64,000 bases of DNA from Streptomyces sp. NBC_00154 (GTDB lineage: Bacteria > Actinomycetota > Actinomycetes > Streptomycetales > Streptomycetaceae): the NCBI RefSeq assembly GCF_026342835.1, contig NZ_JAPEMI010000001.1, forward strand, positions 4,780,501-4,844,500, written 5' to 3'. Positions 8,917 through 16,742 of this stretch are shown piece by piece (the first letter of the stretch is position 1; each line of letters begins with the position of its first letter). A program made the translations under genes and the position numbers. A model generated the notes under the pieces. The model was not told where the DNA came from. It worked only from the letters and a program-made list of their open reading frames with translations, and searched no databases.

Positions 8917-8932
8917 CTAGAACGCGTTCTAG
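8917..8932. promoter_or_regulatory. KstR-like operator palindrome
   Basis: CTAGAACG-CGTTCTAG is a perfect 16-base palindrome containing the TnnAACnnGTTnnA core known for the mycobacterial and rhodococcal cholesterol repressor KstR. It lies immediately after the predicted transcription start of a hydratase of the kind KstR controls, a position suited to repression. Confidence 0.65.
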
Positions 8933-9027
8933 AAGGGGCGCCGCGGCCGGCCCCGCACGACCTCGGTGCGGCCGACGGTGCGGACGGCCGTGCCGAGGTC
9001 TTCCCACCATCAAGGAGCAGCTTCCCC

Positions 9028-9882
9028 ATGCCCATTGATGCCGTAAAGGCGGTCGCCGCCGAACCCCGGACCGCCGAGATCTCCTGGGACCACAAGGACA
9101 TCCAGCTCTACCACCTGGGACTCGGTGCGGGCGCCCCCGCCACCGACCCCGCCGAACTGCGCTACACCCTCGAATCCCGGCTCCACGTCCTGCCCAGCTT
9201 CGCCACCGTCGCGGGTGCGGGCACGGGCGTCGTCGGCGGACTGTCCTCGCCAGGGATCGACGTCGACCTGGCCGCCGTGCTCCACGGGGGCCAGACCGTA
9301 CGGGTGCACCGGCCGATCCCGGCCGTGGGCAGGGCCGTCCAGACGTCGAAGGTCGCGGCGGTGTACGACAAGGGCAAGGCGGCCGTCCTCGTCCTGCGCA
9401 CCGAGGCCGCCGACGACGAGGGGCCCCTGTGGACCAACGACGCCGAGATCTTCGTCCGCGGCGAGGGAGGCTTCGGCGGCGAACGCGGGCCGTCCGGGCG
9501 GCACGCCGACATGGCCGCCGCCCCGAACCACACGGTCGAACGGCCGGTCCGCGAGGACCAGGCGCTGCTCTACCGGCTCTCCGGGGACCGGAACCCGCTG
9601 CACGCCGACCCCGAGTTCGCCCGGAAGGCAGGCTTCGACCGGCCCATCCTGCACGGGCTGTGCACCTACGGCATGACGCTCAAGGCCGTGGCCGACACGC
9701 TGCTCGGCGGTGAAGTGGTCCGCATCCGCTCGTACCGCACCCGATTCGCCGGGGTGGTCTTCCCCGGCGAGACCCTCCGCATCCGGATGTGGACCGGGGA
9801 CGGCCACGTCCGGGTCGCCGTGACCGCCGTCGAGCGGGACGAGGCACCGGTCCTGGCCGACACGCTCGTCGAACACTCCTGA
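9028..9882 (+). CDS. MaoC-family double-hotdog 2-enoyl-CoA hydratase
   Basis: A 284-residue protein with an N-terminal degenerate hotdog and a C-terminal MaoC hotdog carrying the hydratase-2 motif (YRLSGDRNPLHADPEFA, then FDRPILHGLCTYG), including the catalytic Asp and His. It hydrates trans-2-enoyl-CoA to 3R-hydroxyacyl-CoA. Length and layout match sterol-pathway hydratases such as mycobacterial Hsd4B. The ATG at 9028 has AAGGAG upstream (9012-9017). It heads the set hydratase, alcohol dehydrogenase, SDR, with gaps of 46 and 43 bases. Product and stereochemistry match use by the HSD17B4-like SDR two genes on. Confidence 0.92.
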   Translation: MPIDAVKAVAAEPRTAEISWDHKDIQLYHLGLGAGAPATDPAELRYTLESRLHVLPSFATVAGAGTGVVGGLSSPGIDVDLAAVLHGGQTVRVHRPIPAVGRAVQTSKVAAVYDKGKAAVLVLRTEAADDEGPLWTNDAEIFVRGEGGFGGERGPSGRHADMAAAPNHTVERPVREDQALLYRLSGDRNPLHADPEFARKAGFDRPILHGLCTYGMTLKAVADTLLGGEVVRIRSYRTRFAGVVFPGETLRIRMWTGDGHVRVAVTAVERDEAPVLADTLVEHS

Positions 9883-9928
9883 ATCACCCAAGGACCGACA
9901 CACGCCACGACTTGAGGGGAGCCGCACC

Positions 9929-11005
9929 ATGCGCGCAGCCGTACTGCACGAGATAGGTCAGGACAAACTGGAAGTCCTCGACGACGTCGAGGCGGTGGGC
10001 TTCGGCCCCGGCAAGGTCAAGCTCCGCGTCCGGGCCACCGGACTGTGCCACTCCGACGTCTCGGCGATGAGCGGCGTGCTGCCGCAGCCCGCCCCCTTCA
10101 TCCCCGGCCACGAAGGTGCCGGCGAGGTCATCGACATCGGCGACGGTGTGACCGGGCTGAGCGCGGGGGACCGGGTGCTGGTCTGCTGGCTGCCTGCCTG
10201 CGGGACATGTCCCGCCTGCAGGCGCGGCCAGACGCAGCTCTGTCTGGCCGGCTTCATGAACGCGGGGACGCCCAACTTCAAGCGTCCCGGCGGCGATGTG
10301 TTCGGCTTCGCCGGGACCGGCACCTTCACCGAGGAGGTCGTCGTCGACGCGGGTTGCGCGGTGCCGATCCCCGACGACGTGCCGTTCGAGATCGCCGCGC
10401 TGATCGGCTGCGGAGTCACCACCGGACTCGGCGCCGCGATCAACACCGCACAGGTGGAGGCCGGTTCCTCGGTCGCCGTGATCGGCTGCGGCGGCGTCGG
10501 CATCTCCACCATCCAGGGCGCCAGGGTGCAGGGCGCCGCCCAGATCGTCGCCGTCGACCCGGTCGGGTCCCGGCGCGAGGCGGCTCTGCGGTTCGGCGCG
10601 ACCGAGGCGGTCGCACCGGACGGACTCGCCGACGCCAAGCAGCGGATCACCGCCGGTGAGGGCTTCGACTACGTCTTCGAGGTCGTCGGCAAGTCGGTCA
10701 CGGCCCGCACTGCGTACGAGAACACCCGGCGCGGCGGCACGCTCTGCATCGTCGGCGCGGGCGCGATGGACGACAACTTCCAGGTCAACATGTTCGAGCT
10801 GTTCTTCGACGAGAAGCGGATCCTGCCCTCCATGTACGGCGGAGGGGACGTGCTCCGGTCGTACGAACGGGCCATCGCCCTCTGGCGGGCGGGCCGGATC
10901 GACCTCGAGTCGATGATCACCCACCGGGTGCAGCTCGCCGAGATCAATGACGCGCTCGACCAGATGAGGACCGGCGAGGCCCTCCGCACCTGCATCGAAC
11001 TCTGA
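9929..11005 (+). CDS. Zinc-dependent medium-chain alcohol dehydrogenase
   Basis: A 358-residue MDR enzyme. Catalytic zinc ligands are in GLCHSDVSAMSG and FIPGHEGAGEV; the structural zinc cysteines are in CGTCPACRRGQTQLC; the cofactor-binding glycine motif is VIGCGGVGIST. It resembles class III/NDMA-type actinobacterial dehydrogenases that oxidise alcohols to aldehydes with NAD. It sits between the MaoC hydratase and the SDR and was probably recruited to the same catabolic route. GAGG-type ribosome site (TTGAGGGGAGCC) upstream of the ATG. Confidence 0.92.
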   Translation: MRAAVLHEIGQDKLEVLDDVEAVGFGPGKVKLRVRATGLCHSDVSAMSGVLPQPAPFIPGHEGAGEVIDIGDGVTGLSAGDRVLVCWLPACGTCPACRRGQTQLCLAGFMNAGTPNFKRPGGDVFGFAGTGTFTEEVVVDAGCAVPIPDDVPFEIAALIGCGVTTGLGAAINTAQVEAGSSVAVIGCGGVGISTIQGARVQGAAQIVAVDPVGSRREAALRFGATEAVAPDGLADAKQRITAGEGFDYVFEVVGKSVTARTAYENTRRGGTLCIVGAGAMDDNFQVNMFELFFDEKRILPSMYGGGDVLRSYERAIALWRAGRIDLESMITHRVQLAEINDALDQMRTGEALRTCIEL

Positions 11006-11016
11006 CTGACTGTCAG
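11002..11016. promoter_or_regulatory. CTGAC-type palindrome overlapping a stop codon
   Basis: CTGACT-GAC-TGTCAG, a near-palindrome with the same CTGAC/GTCAG arms as 2342-2360 and 8855-8869. It overlaps the TGA of the alcohol dehydrogenase and lies 33 bases before the SDR start, which may therefore have its own regulated promoter. Confidence 0.45.
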
Positions 11017-11048
11017 CCGCCGTGCTCCGAGAGGACTCCGAGGTTCCG

Positions 11049-11996
11049 ATGTCACAATCCCTGCCCCTGGACGGGCTGTCCGCCATCGTCACCGGCGCGG
11101 GCCGCGGCCTCGGGCGCGCCGAAGCGCTGGAACTGGCCCGGCTCGGCGCGGCCGTCGTCGTCAACGACTACGGGCAGCCGGGCCGCGACGGCTCCGGCGA
11201 AGCGTCCGCGGCACCCGCCGAGGAGGTCGCCGAGGAGATCCGCGCGGCCGGCGGCCGCGCGGTCGCCCACCTCGGCGACGTCTCCGACCACGATCAGGCC
11301 CGCGCTCTGGTCGAACGGGCCGTCAGTGCGTACGGCAAGCTCGACATCCTGGTCAACAACGCGGGGATCCTGCGCGACCGGATGGTCTTCTCGATGACCG
11401 AGGACGAGTGGGACTCCGTCATCCGGGTCCACCTCAAGGGCCACTTCAACACCACCCACTTCGCCGCGTCCCACTGGCGCGCCCGGTCCAAGGAGTCCGG
11501 CTCCCCCGTCTACGGCCGGATCGTCAACACCTCGTCCGAGGCGTTCCTCGCGGGCTCGGCGGGCCAGCCGAACTACGCGGCGGCCAAGGGCGGCATCGTC
11601 GGCCTCACCACCTCCACCGCCCTGGCCCTCGCCAAATACGGCGTCACGGCCAACGCGATCTGTCCACGGGCCCGCACCCGCATGACGGAGGATGTCTTCG
11701 CGGGCTTCGAGGAGCCGACGGACGGCCGGCTCGACGCGCTGGCCCCCGAGCACGTCTCCCCTCTGGTCGGCTATCTGGCCTCGCCGGCCGCTGCCAAGGT
11801 CAACGGGCAACTGCTCGTGGTGCACGGCGGGATGGTCGCGATCGTGGAACGCCCCAGGGTGGCGGCGAAGTTCGACTCGTCCAAGGAGGCCTTCTCGTTC
11901 GACGAGCTGGACGAGCTGATCTCCCCGTACTACGAGGACCGCCCGGCGAACGAGACGTTCGCGGCGGCGGAGGTGCTGGGCCTCAAGCGGGACTGA
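11049..11996 (+). CDS. HSD17B4-like short-chain dehydrogenase
   Basis: A 315-residue SDR: cofactor motif TGAGRGLGRAEALELARLGA, NNAGILRD, catalytic Ser in NTSSEAF and YxxxK as NYAAAKGG. The insert VVVNDYGQPGRDGS and the extended C-terminus are typical of the dehydrogenase half of peroxisomal multifunctional enzyme 2, and of mycobacterial Hsd4A. It would oxidise 3R-hydroxyacyl-CoA to 3-oxoacyl-CoA after the MaoC step, feeding the Ltp thiolase. A strong terminator follows 18 bases after the stop. Confidence 0.92.
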   Translation: MSQSLPLDGLSAIVTGAGRGLGRAEALELARLGAAVVVNDYGQPGRDGSGEASAAPAEEVAEEIRAAGGRAVAHLGDVSDHDQARALVERAVSAYGKLDILVNNAGILRDRMVFSMTEDEWDSVIRVHLKGHFNTTHFAASHWRARSKESGSPVYGRIVNTSSEAFLAGSAGQPNYAAAKGGIVGLTTSTALALAKYGVTANAICPRARTRMTEDVFAGFEEPTDGRLDALAPEHVSPLVGYLASPAAAKVNGQLLVVHGGMVAIVERPRVAAKFDSSKEAFSFDELDELISPYYEDRPANETFAAAEVLGLKRD

Positions 11997-12014
11997 TGCT
12001 CCGGGGCACCGCAC

Positions 12015-12062
12015 AAGGAAGGGCCTCCGCAGCACGTGATGGTACTGCGGAGGCCCTTCCTT
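12015..12062. terminator. Bidirectional rho-independent-type hairpin
   Basis: A perfect 18-base stem (12015-12032 with 12045-12062; top strand begins AAGGAAGGGCCTCCGC) with a 12-base loop. Its A-rich left and T-rich right ends would serve transcripts from either side: the SDR on the plus strand and the minus-strand genes to the right. Confidence 0.9.
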
Positions 12063-12083
12063 CCCTCGTTGATTTCGATGCGG

Positions 12084-12257
12084 TCAGGCCGCCCTGCGGC
12101 CCCCCTCGGAGGGGCGCCGGTGGCGACCGTGCGGCTGCGCGTCCGTGCTGTCCATCGACACACCCCCTCGGTGCTTTCCGGAGCCGCCGGCTTCGGCCCG
12201 TTCGGCGTCCGCCCCCGGCGGGCGCGTCTGGGTCGTGTCGGTTCGGGCTTCAGACAT
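12084..12257 (-). CDS. Possible 57-residue hydrophilic peptide
   Basis: An ATG-initiated minus-strand frame beginning MSEARTDTTQTRPP and ending in a His/Arg-rich tail (GRHRRPSEGGRRAA). It lies between the terminator and the gene at 12382. No ribosome site stands out and no domain is recognisable. The alternative is untranslated 3' region. The rest of 12063-12381 shows nothing else. Confidence 0.3.
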   Translation of the reverse strand: MSEARTDTTQTRPPGADAERAEAGGSGKHRGGVSMDSTDAQPHGRHRRPSEGGRRAA

Positions 12258-12381
12258 GTGGGAAGTCACCCCGTTGTGATCGCTTACGTGTGTGTCACCG
12301 GGACCAGCGCGCCACCACCACCCGACGCGGTCACCGTCGGCAACCGCGCCGATTGGCTGCGTAGCCCCCAGGCCCGGAATC

Positions 12382-13755
12382 TTAACCAGGAGCCGTACGC
12401 CCCACGAGAGGCGCCTGCCCCAGTGGAACCGGCTTGCACACTGCAGGAGGCGTGCCGGCCGCGGATGGTTGCATACCGCTTTCCGTGGCCGTCGCCCATG
12501 CCTGCCCGACGCCGCGTTCCTCGTCCGCCGGCGCCTCCACCAGGGCCACCCCGCACGGCACGTCCCTGTTCGCGTACGGAAGCTTGAGCACACCGTCCCT
12601 GGTCCACACCCCGGAGCCGGCCAGCCACCCTTCGGGGGCGGGGAGTTGATGCAGCCGGTGCCCTGTCGGCCGCCACACCCCGACCCAGCTGCCGGCCGCC
12701 CCGTCGATGCGCAGCGCCACCGCACAGCTCTCCGGCATCAGCGTCTGCCCCGGCTGCACGGCGAACGGCGTCACCGCCACATCCGCCGGACGCAGGCACT
12801 CCGGGAAACGCACCGGCAGACAGCTGCCGAGCACCCCCCACCCGAGCCGGTCGTGGCCCGGCGCGTCGGAGCGGATCAGCAGCAGCCCGCTGTCCGTGTC
12901 GGCGAGCAGCAGCCGGTCGTTGCTCTCCGGCGCGATCTGCAGCAGCGGCGTCACCTCGCCGCCCCGTCCCAGGTCCACGGCGACCGCCTTCACCGGACCG
13001 CCGCCCACGGGCTCCCGGTCCAGAGCCAGCAGCCGCCCCGCCCGGTCCAGCCAGACACCGCCGGAGCACCGCCCCGGCACATCCGCGACATGAACCGGTC
13101 CGAACGCCCCGCCCGCCACCAGCCAGACGGCGGTGGAATGTTCCCCGACCGAAAGGGCGTACGCACTCGCACCGTCCGGCGAGGGGGGCAGCAGAGTCAG
13201 GTGCACGCCGTCCGCGCGCCCGAGGGCGCCGAGCGGCAGTTCGCCGGTGCCTGGTCCGGTCGGATAGAGCAGCGAGAAGGTGTGACGGTCCGCCACCTGG
13301 CGCCGGATCAGTACGCGGCCGTCGGCGAGCGGCAGCACATCGGAGTCGGGATCCTCCGGCTGGTCGAGCGGAAGCGGCACGGCGTACGGCTCATGCCCGT
13401 CGAGCGTCCAGCGCTCGGGGAACCAGGCTGCGGCGTCGGCCGCTCCGGAAAGCGTGAGCCGTGCGGCGTACGAACCGTCGGCGGTAATGGTGAACGCGGC
13501 CGCACGTGGGGCGGCCCCGACGTCACCACCCGGCTGACCGGACTCATCAGGCACGGGCGGCTCAACGACCCTGTGGGACTCCGCCGGTTCGTACGGCACC
13601 CAGGCTCCCTCCGGCCCCCGTGCTGCCTCCGGCCTCTCGGGTTCCTCCGGCTCCTCCCGGCCCCCGGGTCCTTCCGCTTCTCCCGCTTTTCCCGACACGG
13701 GGCTCACCGTCGCGGCGGCCCCGGTGGTCTCACCCTCGATGGCACAGGCAGTCAT
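12382..13755 (-). CDS. Uncharacterised 457-residue protein, possible beta-propeller
   Basis: Start at 13755 is supported by GGAGG eight bases upstream. After a Pro/Glu-rich disordered N-terminus (about residues 1-75) the sequence is a series of beta-rich segments (SYAARLTLSGAADAAAWFPE, DSDVLPLADGRVLIRRQ, GGVWLDRAGRLLALDRE, RLLLADTDSGLLLIRS), suggesting a propeller fold. No signal peptide or catalytic motif is evident, so it is probably cytoplasmic. Function unknown. Divergent from the iron-box gene at 13966. Confidence 0.75.
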   Translation of the reverse strand: MTACAIEGETTGAAATVSPVSGKAGEAEGPGGREEPEEPERPEAARGPEGAWVPYEPAESHRVVEPPVPDESGQPGGDVGAAPRAAAFTITADGSYAARLTLSGAADAAAWFPERWTLDGHEPYAVPLPLDQPEDPDSDVLPLADGRVLIRRQVADRHTFSLLYPTGPGTGELPLGALGRADGVHLTLLPPSPDGASAYALSVGEHSTAVWLVAGGAFGPVHVADVPGRCSGGVWLDRAGRLLALDREPVGGGPVKAVAVDLGRGGEVTPLLQIAPESNDRLLLADTDSGLLLIRSDAPGHDRLGWGVLGSCLPVRFPECLRPADVAVTPFAVQPGQTLMPESCAVALRIDGAAGSWVGVWRPTGHRLHQLPAPEGWLAGSGVWTRDGVLKLPYANRDVPCGVALVEAPADEERGVGQAWATATESGMQPSAAGTPPAVCKPVPLGQAPLVGRTAPG

Positions 13756-13899
13756 GGACTCGTCACCTCCGGCAACCGACGCTAGTTTTCGCACTTCCTA
13801 CCGAACAACACGAGACACGCCACTTCACACATATGGGTGGTGATGCCCGGATTCACCTGAGGGGGAGGGGGCGGTTGTGCTCCCCGCAAAGCCCGTAGC

Positions 13900-13918
13900 T
13901 AAGGTTAGGCATCCCTAA
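13900..13918. promoter_or_regulatory. Iron box (DmdR1/IdeR operator)
   Basis: TAAGGTTAGGCATCCCTAA matches 15 of 19 positions of the actinobacterial iron box TTAGGTTAGGCTAACCTAA. It lies 48 bases before the siderophore-binding lipoprotein gene, so that gene should be derepressed when iron is scarce. Confidence 0.85.
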
Positions 13919-13965
13919 GCGTTTCCTGTGAGTCTGATTCCTCAACTGGAGCAAGTGAGTACGTG

Positions 13966-15003
13966 ATGTCCATACGACGCCGCAGCACCGCCGCCGTCGG
14001 CCTGGCAGTGGCCGCCGCCCTCTCCCTCTCCGCCTGCGGCAGCGGGGCATCGGACGACTCGGCCAAGTCCGGGGCCGGCACCGACAAGAAGGCAGCCGTC
14101 GCGACCGGCGGCAAGGACTTCGCCGACGCGGCCAAGAAGACGGCCGCGTACGGGACGGACGCCAAGGCGGGCCAGTTCCCCCGGACCCTCACGCACGCCA
14201 TGGGCACGACCGAGCTCAAGTCCGCGCCGAAGCGCGTCGTAGTACTGGACGTCGGCGAGTTCGACAACGTCGTCTCGCTGGGTGTGAAGCCGGTCGGCTA
14301 CGCCCCTTCCGAGGGGGACGCGGCCATCCCCTCGTACCTGAAGAAGGACGCGGGCAACCCGAAGAACGTCGGCACGATCAACAACCTCAACCTCGAGGCG
14401 ATCGCGGGTCTGAAGCCGGACCTGATCCTCGGCAGCCAGTTGCGCGCCGCCGACAAGTACGACCAGCTCTCCAAGATCGCGCCGACCGTGTTCTCCATCC
14501 GTCCGGGCTTCACCTGGAAGGAGAACTATCTCCTCAACGCCGCGGCGCTGGACAAGACCGCCAAGGCGAAGAGTGAGCTCGACGCGTACGAGAAGAAGGC
14601 CACGAAGCTCGGCGAGGACATCGGCCCCGACAAGCCGACCATCTCCATGGTCCGCTACCTGCCGGACCGCATCCGCCTCTACGCGAAGGCGTCGTTCATC
14701 GGCACGATCCTTGAGGACGCAGGTCTGCCGCGGCCCAAGAACCAGCAGATCAACGACCTCGCCGCCGAGATCAGCCCGGAGAAGATCGACGAGGCGGACG
14801 CCGACTGGATCTTCACCGGCGTCTACGGCGACCCGAAGGCGACCAAGCGCGACACCGCCCGGTCCAACCCGCTCTGGAAGAACCTCAAGGCGGTCAAGGA
14901 GGGCCGGGCGAAGGACGTCCCGGACGAGACCTGGTACCTCGGCCTCGGTGTCACGGCGGCGAACCTGGTCCTCGACGACCTGCGCGCGGACCTCGTCAAG
15001 TAG
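13966..15003 (+). CDS. Iron-siderophore ABC transporter substrate-binding lipoprotein
   Basis: About 345 residues with a lipoprotein signal (basic SIRRR, hydrophobic stretch, lipobox LSAC near residue 23) and a class III periplasmic-binding fold (RVVVLDVGEFDNVVSLGVKPVGYAP, LEAIAGLKPDLILGSQLRA). It would capture ferric siderophore at the membrane surface. ATG at 13966; a GTG three bases earlier is possible. No permease or ATPase gene is adjacent, so it is an orphan receptor that must share a transporter encoded elsewhere. Controlled by the iron box upstream. Confidence 0.92.
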   Translation: MSIRRRSTAAVGLAVAAALSLSACGSGASDDSAKSGAGTDKKAAVATGGKDFADAAKKTAAYGTDAKAGQFPRTLTHAMGTTELKSAPKRVVVLDVGEFDNVVSLGVKPVGYAPSEGDAAIPSYLKKDAGNPKNVGTINNLNLEAIAGLKPDLILGSQLRAADKYDQLSKIAPTVFSIRPGFTWKENYLLNAAALDKTAKAKSELDAYEKKATKLGEDIGPDKPTISMVRYLPDRIRLYAKASFIGTILEDAGLPRPKNQQINDLAAEISPEKIDEADADWIFTGVYGDPKATKRDTARSNPLWKNLKAVKEGRAKDVPDETWYLGLGVTAANLVLDDLRADLVK

Positions 15004-15156
15004 CGGACCGGATCAGCAGGAGCCCGGGTCGGGCAACGGCCCGGGCCGAACTGCGTGTGAGGATCCGTGACCGGCTGTCGCCGGTTGGTCGTGGAGTTCT
15101 CACAGGTCACCCCAGTCATGGGCGGCGGGGCACGGACGGAAGGTAGCCTTTCCTCC

Positions 15157-16002
15157 GTGCCCCGTCTGTCTGAAGTCCTCGCCGCGCTCGACGCCCTCTG
15201 GCCTCCCGAGCGGGCCGAAGGTTGGGACGCGGTCGGCACGGTCTGCGGAGACGTCGACGACCCGGCCGCCGAGGTCGACCGTGTGCTCTTCGCCGTCGAC
15301 CCCGTCCAGGAGGTCGTCGACGAGGCGATCAAGCTCGGCGCCCAGCTGATCGTCACCCATCACCCGCTCTATCTGCGGGGTACGACGACGGTCGCCGCCA
15401 CCACCTTCAAGGGCCGGGTCGTGCACACCCTCATCAAGCACGACATCGCCCTGCACGTCGCGCACACCAACGCCGACACCGCCGACCCCGGCGTCTCCGA
15501 CGCCCTCGCCGGCGCCCTGGACCTGCGCGTCACCGGACCCCTCGTACCGGACCCGACCGACCCCAAGGGCCATCGCGGCCTCGGCCGGATCTGCGAGCTG
15601 GACCACCCCGAGACCCTCCGCGACCTCGCCGCCCGTGCCGCCGCCCGGCTGCCCGCCACCGCGCAGGGCATCCGCATGGCCGGTGACCCGGACGCCGTCG
15701 TCCGTACCGTCGCGGTGAGCGGCGGCTCCGGCGACAGCCTCTTCGACGCGGTGCGCGCCGCAGGCGTCGACGCCTTCCTCACCGCGGATCTGCGCCATCA
15801 CCCGGCCTCCGAGGCCGTTCAGCAGTCCGCGATCGGCCTGATCGACGCCGCGCACTGGGCCACCGAATGGCCCTGGTGCGAGCAGGCCGCCGCGCAGCTC
15901 GACGCGATTTCCGACCGCCACGGATGGGGCCTGCGGGTCCATGTCTCGAAGCAGGTCACCGACCCCTGGACCACCCACCACTCTTCTGGAGCCCCCAACT
16001 GA
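15157..16002 (+). CDS. NIF3/YqfO-family dinuclear metal-binding protein
   Basis: About 281 residues with the paired metal-ligand motifs of NIF3 proteins: LIVTHHPLYLRG and HVAHTNADTADPGV at the N-terminal half, DAFLTADLRHHPASEA and LIDAAHWATEW at the C-terminal half. The family forms hexameric rings; its biochemical role is unsettled. I chose the GTG at 15157 (PRLSEVLAALDALWPP onward) because the family begins there; an upstream in-frame GTG at 15067 would add 30 unrelated residues. Its stop overlaps the proposed CTG start of the next gene. Confidence 0.9.
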   Translation: MPRLSEVLAALDALWPPERAEGWDAVGTVCGDVDDPAAEVDRVLFAVDPVQEVVDEAIKLGAQLIVTHHPLYLRGTTTVAATTFKGRVVHTLIKHDIALHVAHTNADTADPGVSDALAGALDLRVTGPLVPDPTDPKGHRGLGRICELDHPETLRDLAARAAARLPATAQGIRMAGDPDAVVRTVAVSGGSGDSLFDAVRAAGVDAFLTADLRHHPASEAVQQSAIGLIDAAHWATEWPWCEQAAAQLDAISDRHGWGLRVHVSKQVTDPWTTHHSSGAPN

Positions 16003-16742
16003 ACGCCGCGCCCGCCGACCAGATCCGACTTCTCGACGTCCAGGCCCTCGACGTACGGCTGTCGCAGCTTGCGCACAAGCGCAAGTCGCTCCCCGAGCAC
16101 GCCGAGATCGAGTCGCTCACGGCCGACCTCGCACAACTGCGTGACCTGCTGGTCGCGTCGCAGACCGAGGAGAGCGACACCGCCCGCGAGCAGACCAAGG
16201 CGGAGCAGGACGTGGACCTGGTGCGCCAGCGCGCCGTCCGCGACCAGCAGCGGCTGGACTCCGGCGCGGTCACCTCGCCGAAGGACCTGGAGAGCCTCCA
16301 GCGCGAGATCACCTCGCTGGCCAAGCGCCAGGGTGACCTCGAGGACGTCGTCCTCGAAGTCATGGAGCGCCGCGAGTCCGCGCAGGAGCGCGTCACCGAG
16401 TTCACCGCACGGGTCTCGGCCGTCCAGGCCAAGGTCGACGACGCGACGGCCCGCCGGGACGCCGCGACGCAGGCTCTCGACGACGAGACCGCGACCGTCA
16501 CGAAGGAACGCGAGCTCGTCGCCGGCTCCGTACCGGCGGACCTGCTCAAGCTGTACGACCGGCTCCGCGCCCAGTCGGGCGGGGTCGGCGCCGCCCGCCT
16601 CTACCAGCGCCGCTGCGAGGGCTGCCGGCTGGAGCTGAACATCACCGAGGTCAACGACGTGAAGGCGGCGTCCCCGGACACGGTGCTGCGCTGCGAGAAC
16701 TGCCACCGCATTCTGGTCCGTACGGCGGAGTCGGGCCTGTAA
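15999..16742 (+). CDS. Coiled-coil protein with C-terminal C4 zinc ribbon
   Basis: About 247 residues: a long coiled coil (about residues 10-180, rich in Glu/Arg/Gln heptads) and a zinc ribbon with ligands in RRCEGCRLEL and VLRCENCHRIL, as in the actinobacterial CT398-like/CdsZ family, possibly binding nucleic acid. The frame contains no ATG, GTG or TTG near the expected N-terminus. The sensible start is CTG at 15999, overlapping the upstream TGA as CTGA, with GGAG seven bases before it. Its stop overlaps the next ATG (TAATG). Part of the NIF3, zinc-ribbon, RNase H operon. Confidence 0.85.
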   Translation: MNAAPADQIRLLDVQALDVRLSQLAHKRKSLPEHAEIESLTADLAQLRDLLVASQTEESDTAREQTKAEQDVDLVRQRAVRDQQRLDSGAVTSPKDLESLQREITSLAKRQGDLEDVVLEVMERRESAQERVTEFTARVSAVQAKVDDATARRDAATQALDDETATVTKERELVAGSVPADLLKLYDRLRAQSGGVGAARLYQRRCEGCRLELNITEVNDVKAASPDTVLRCENCHRILVRTAESGL

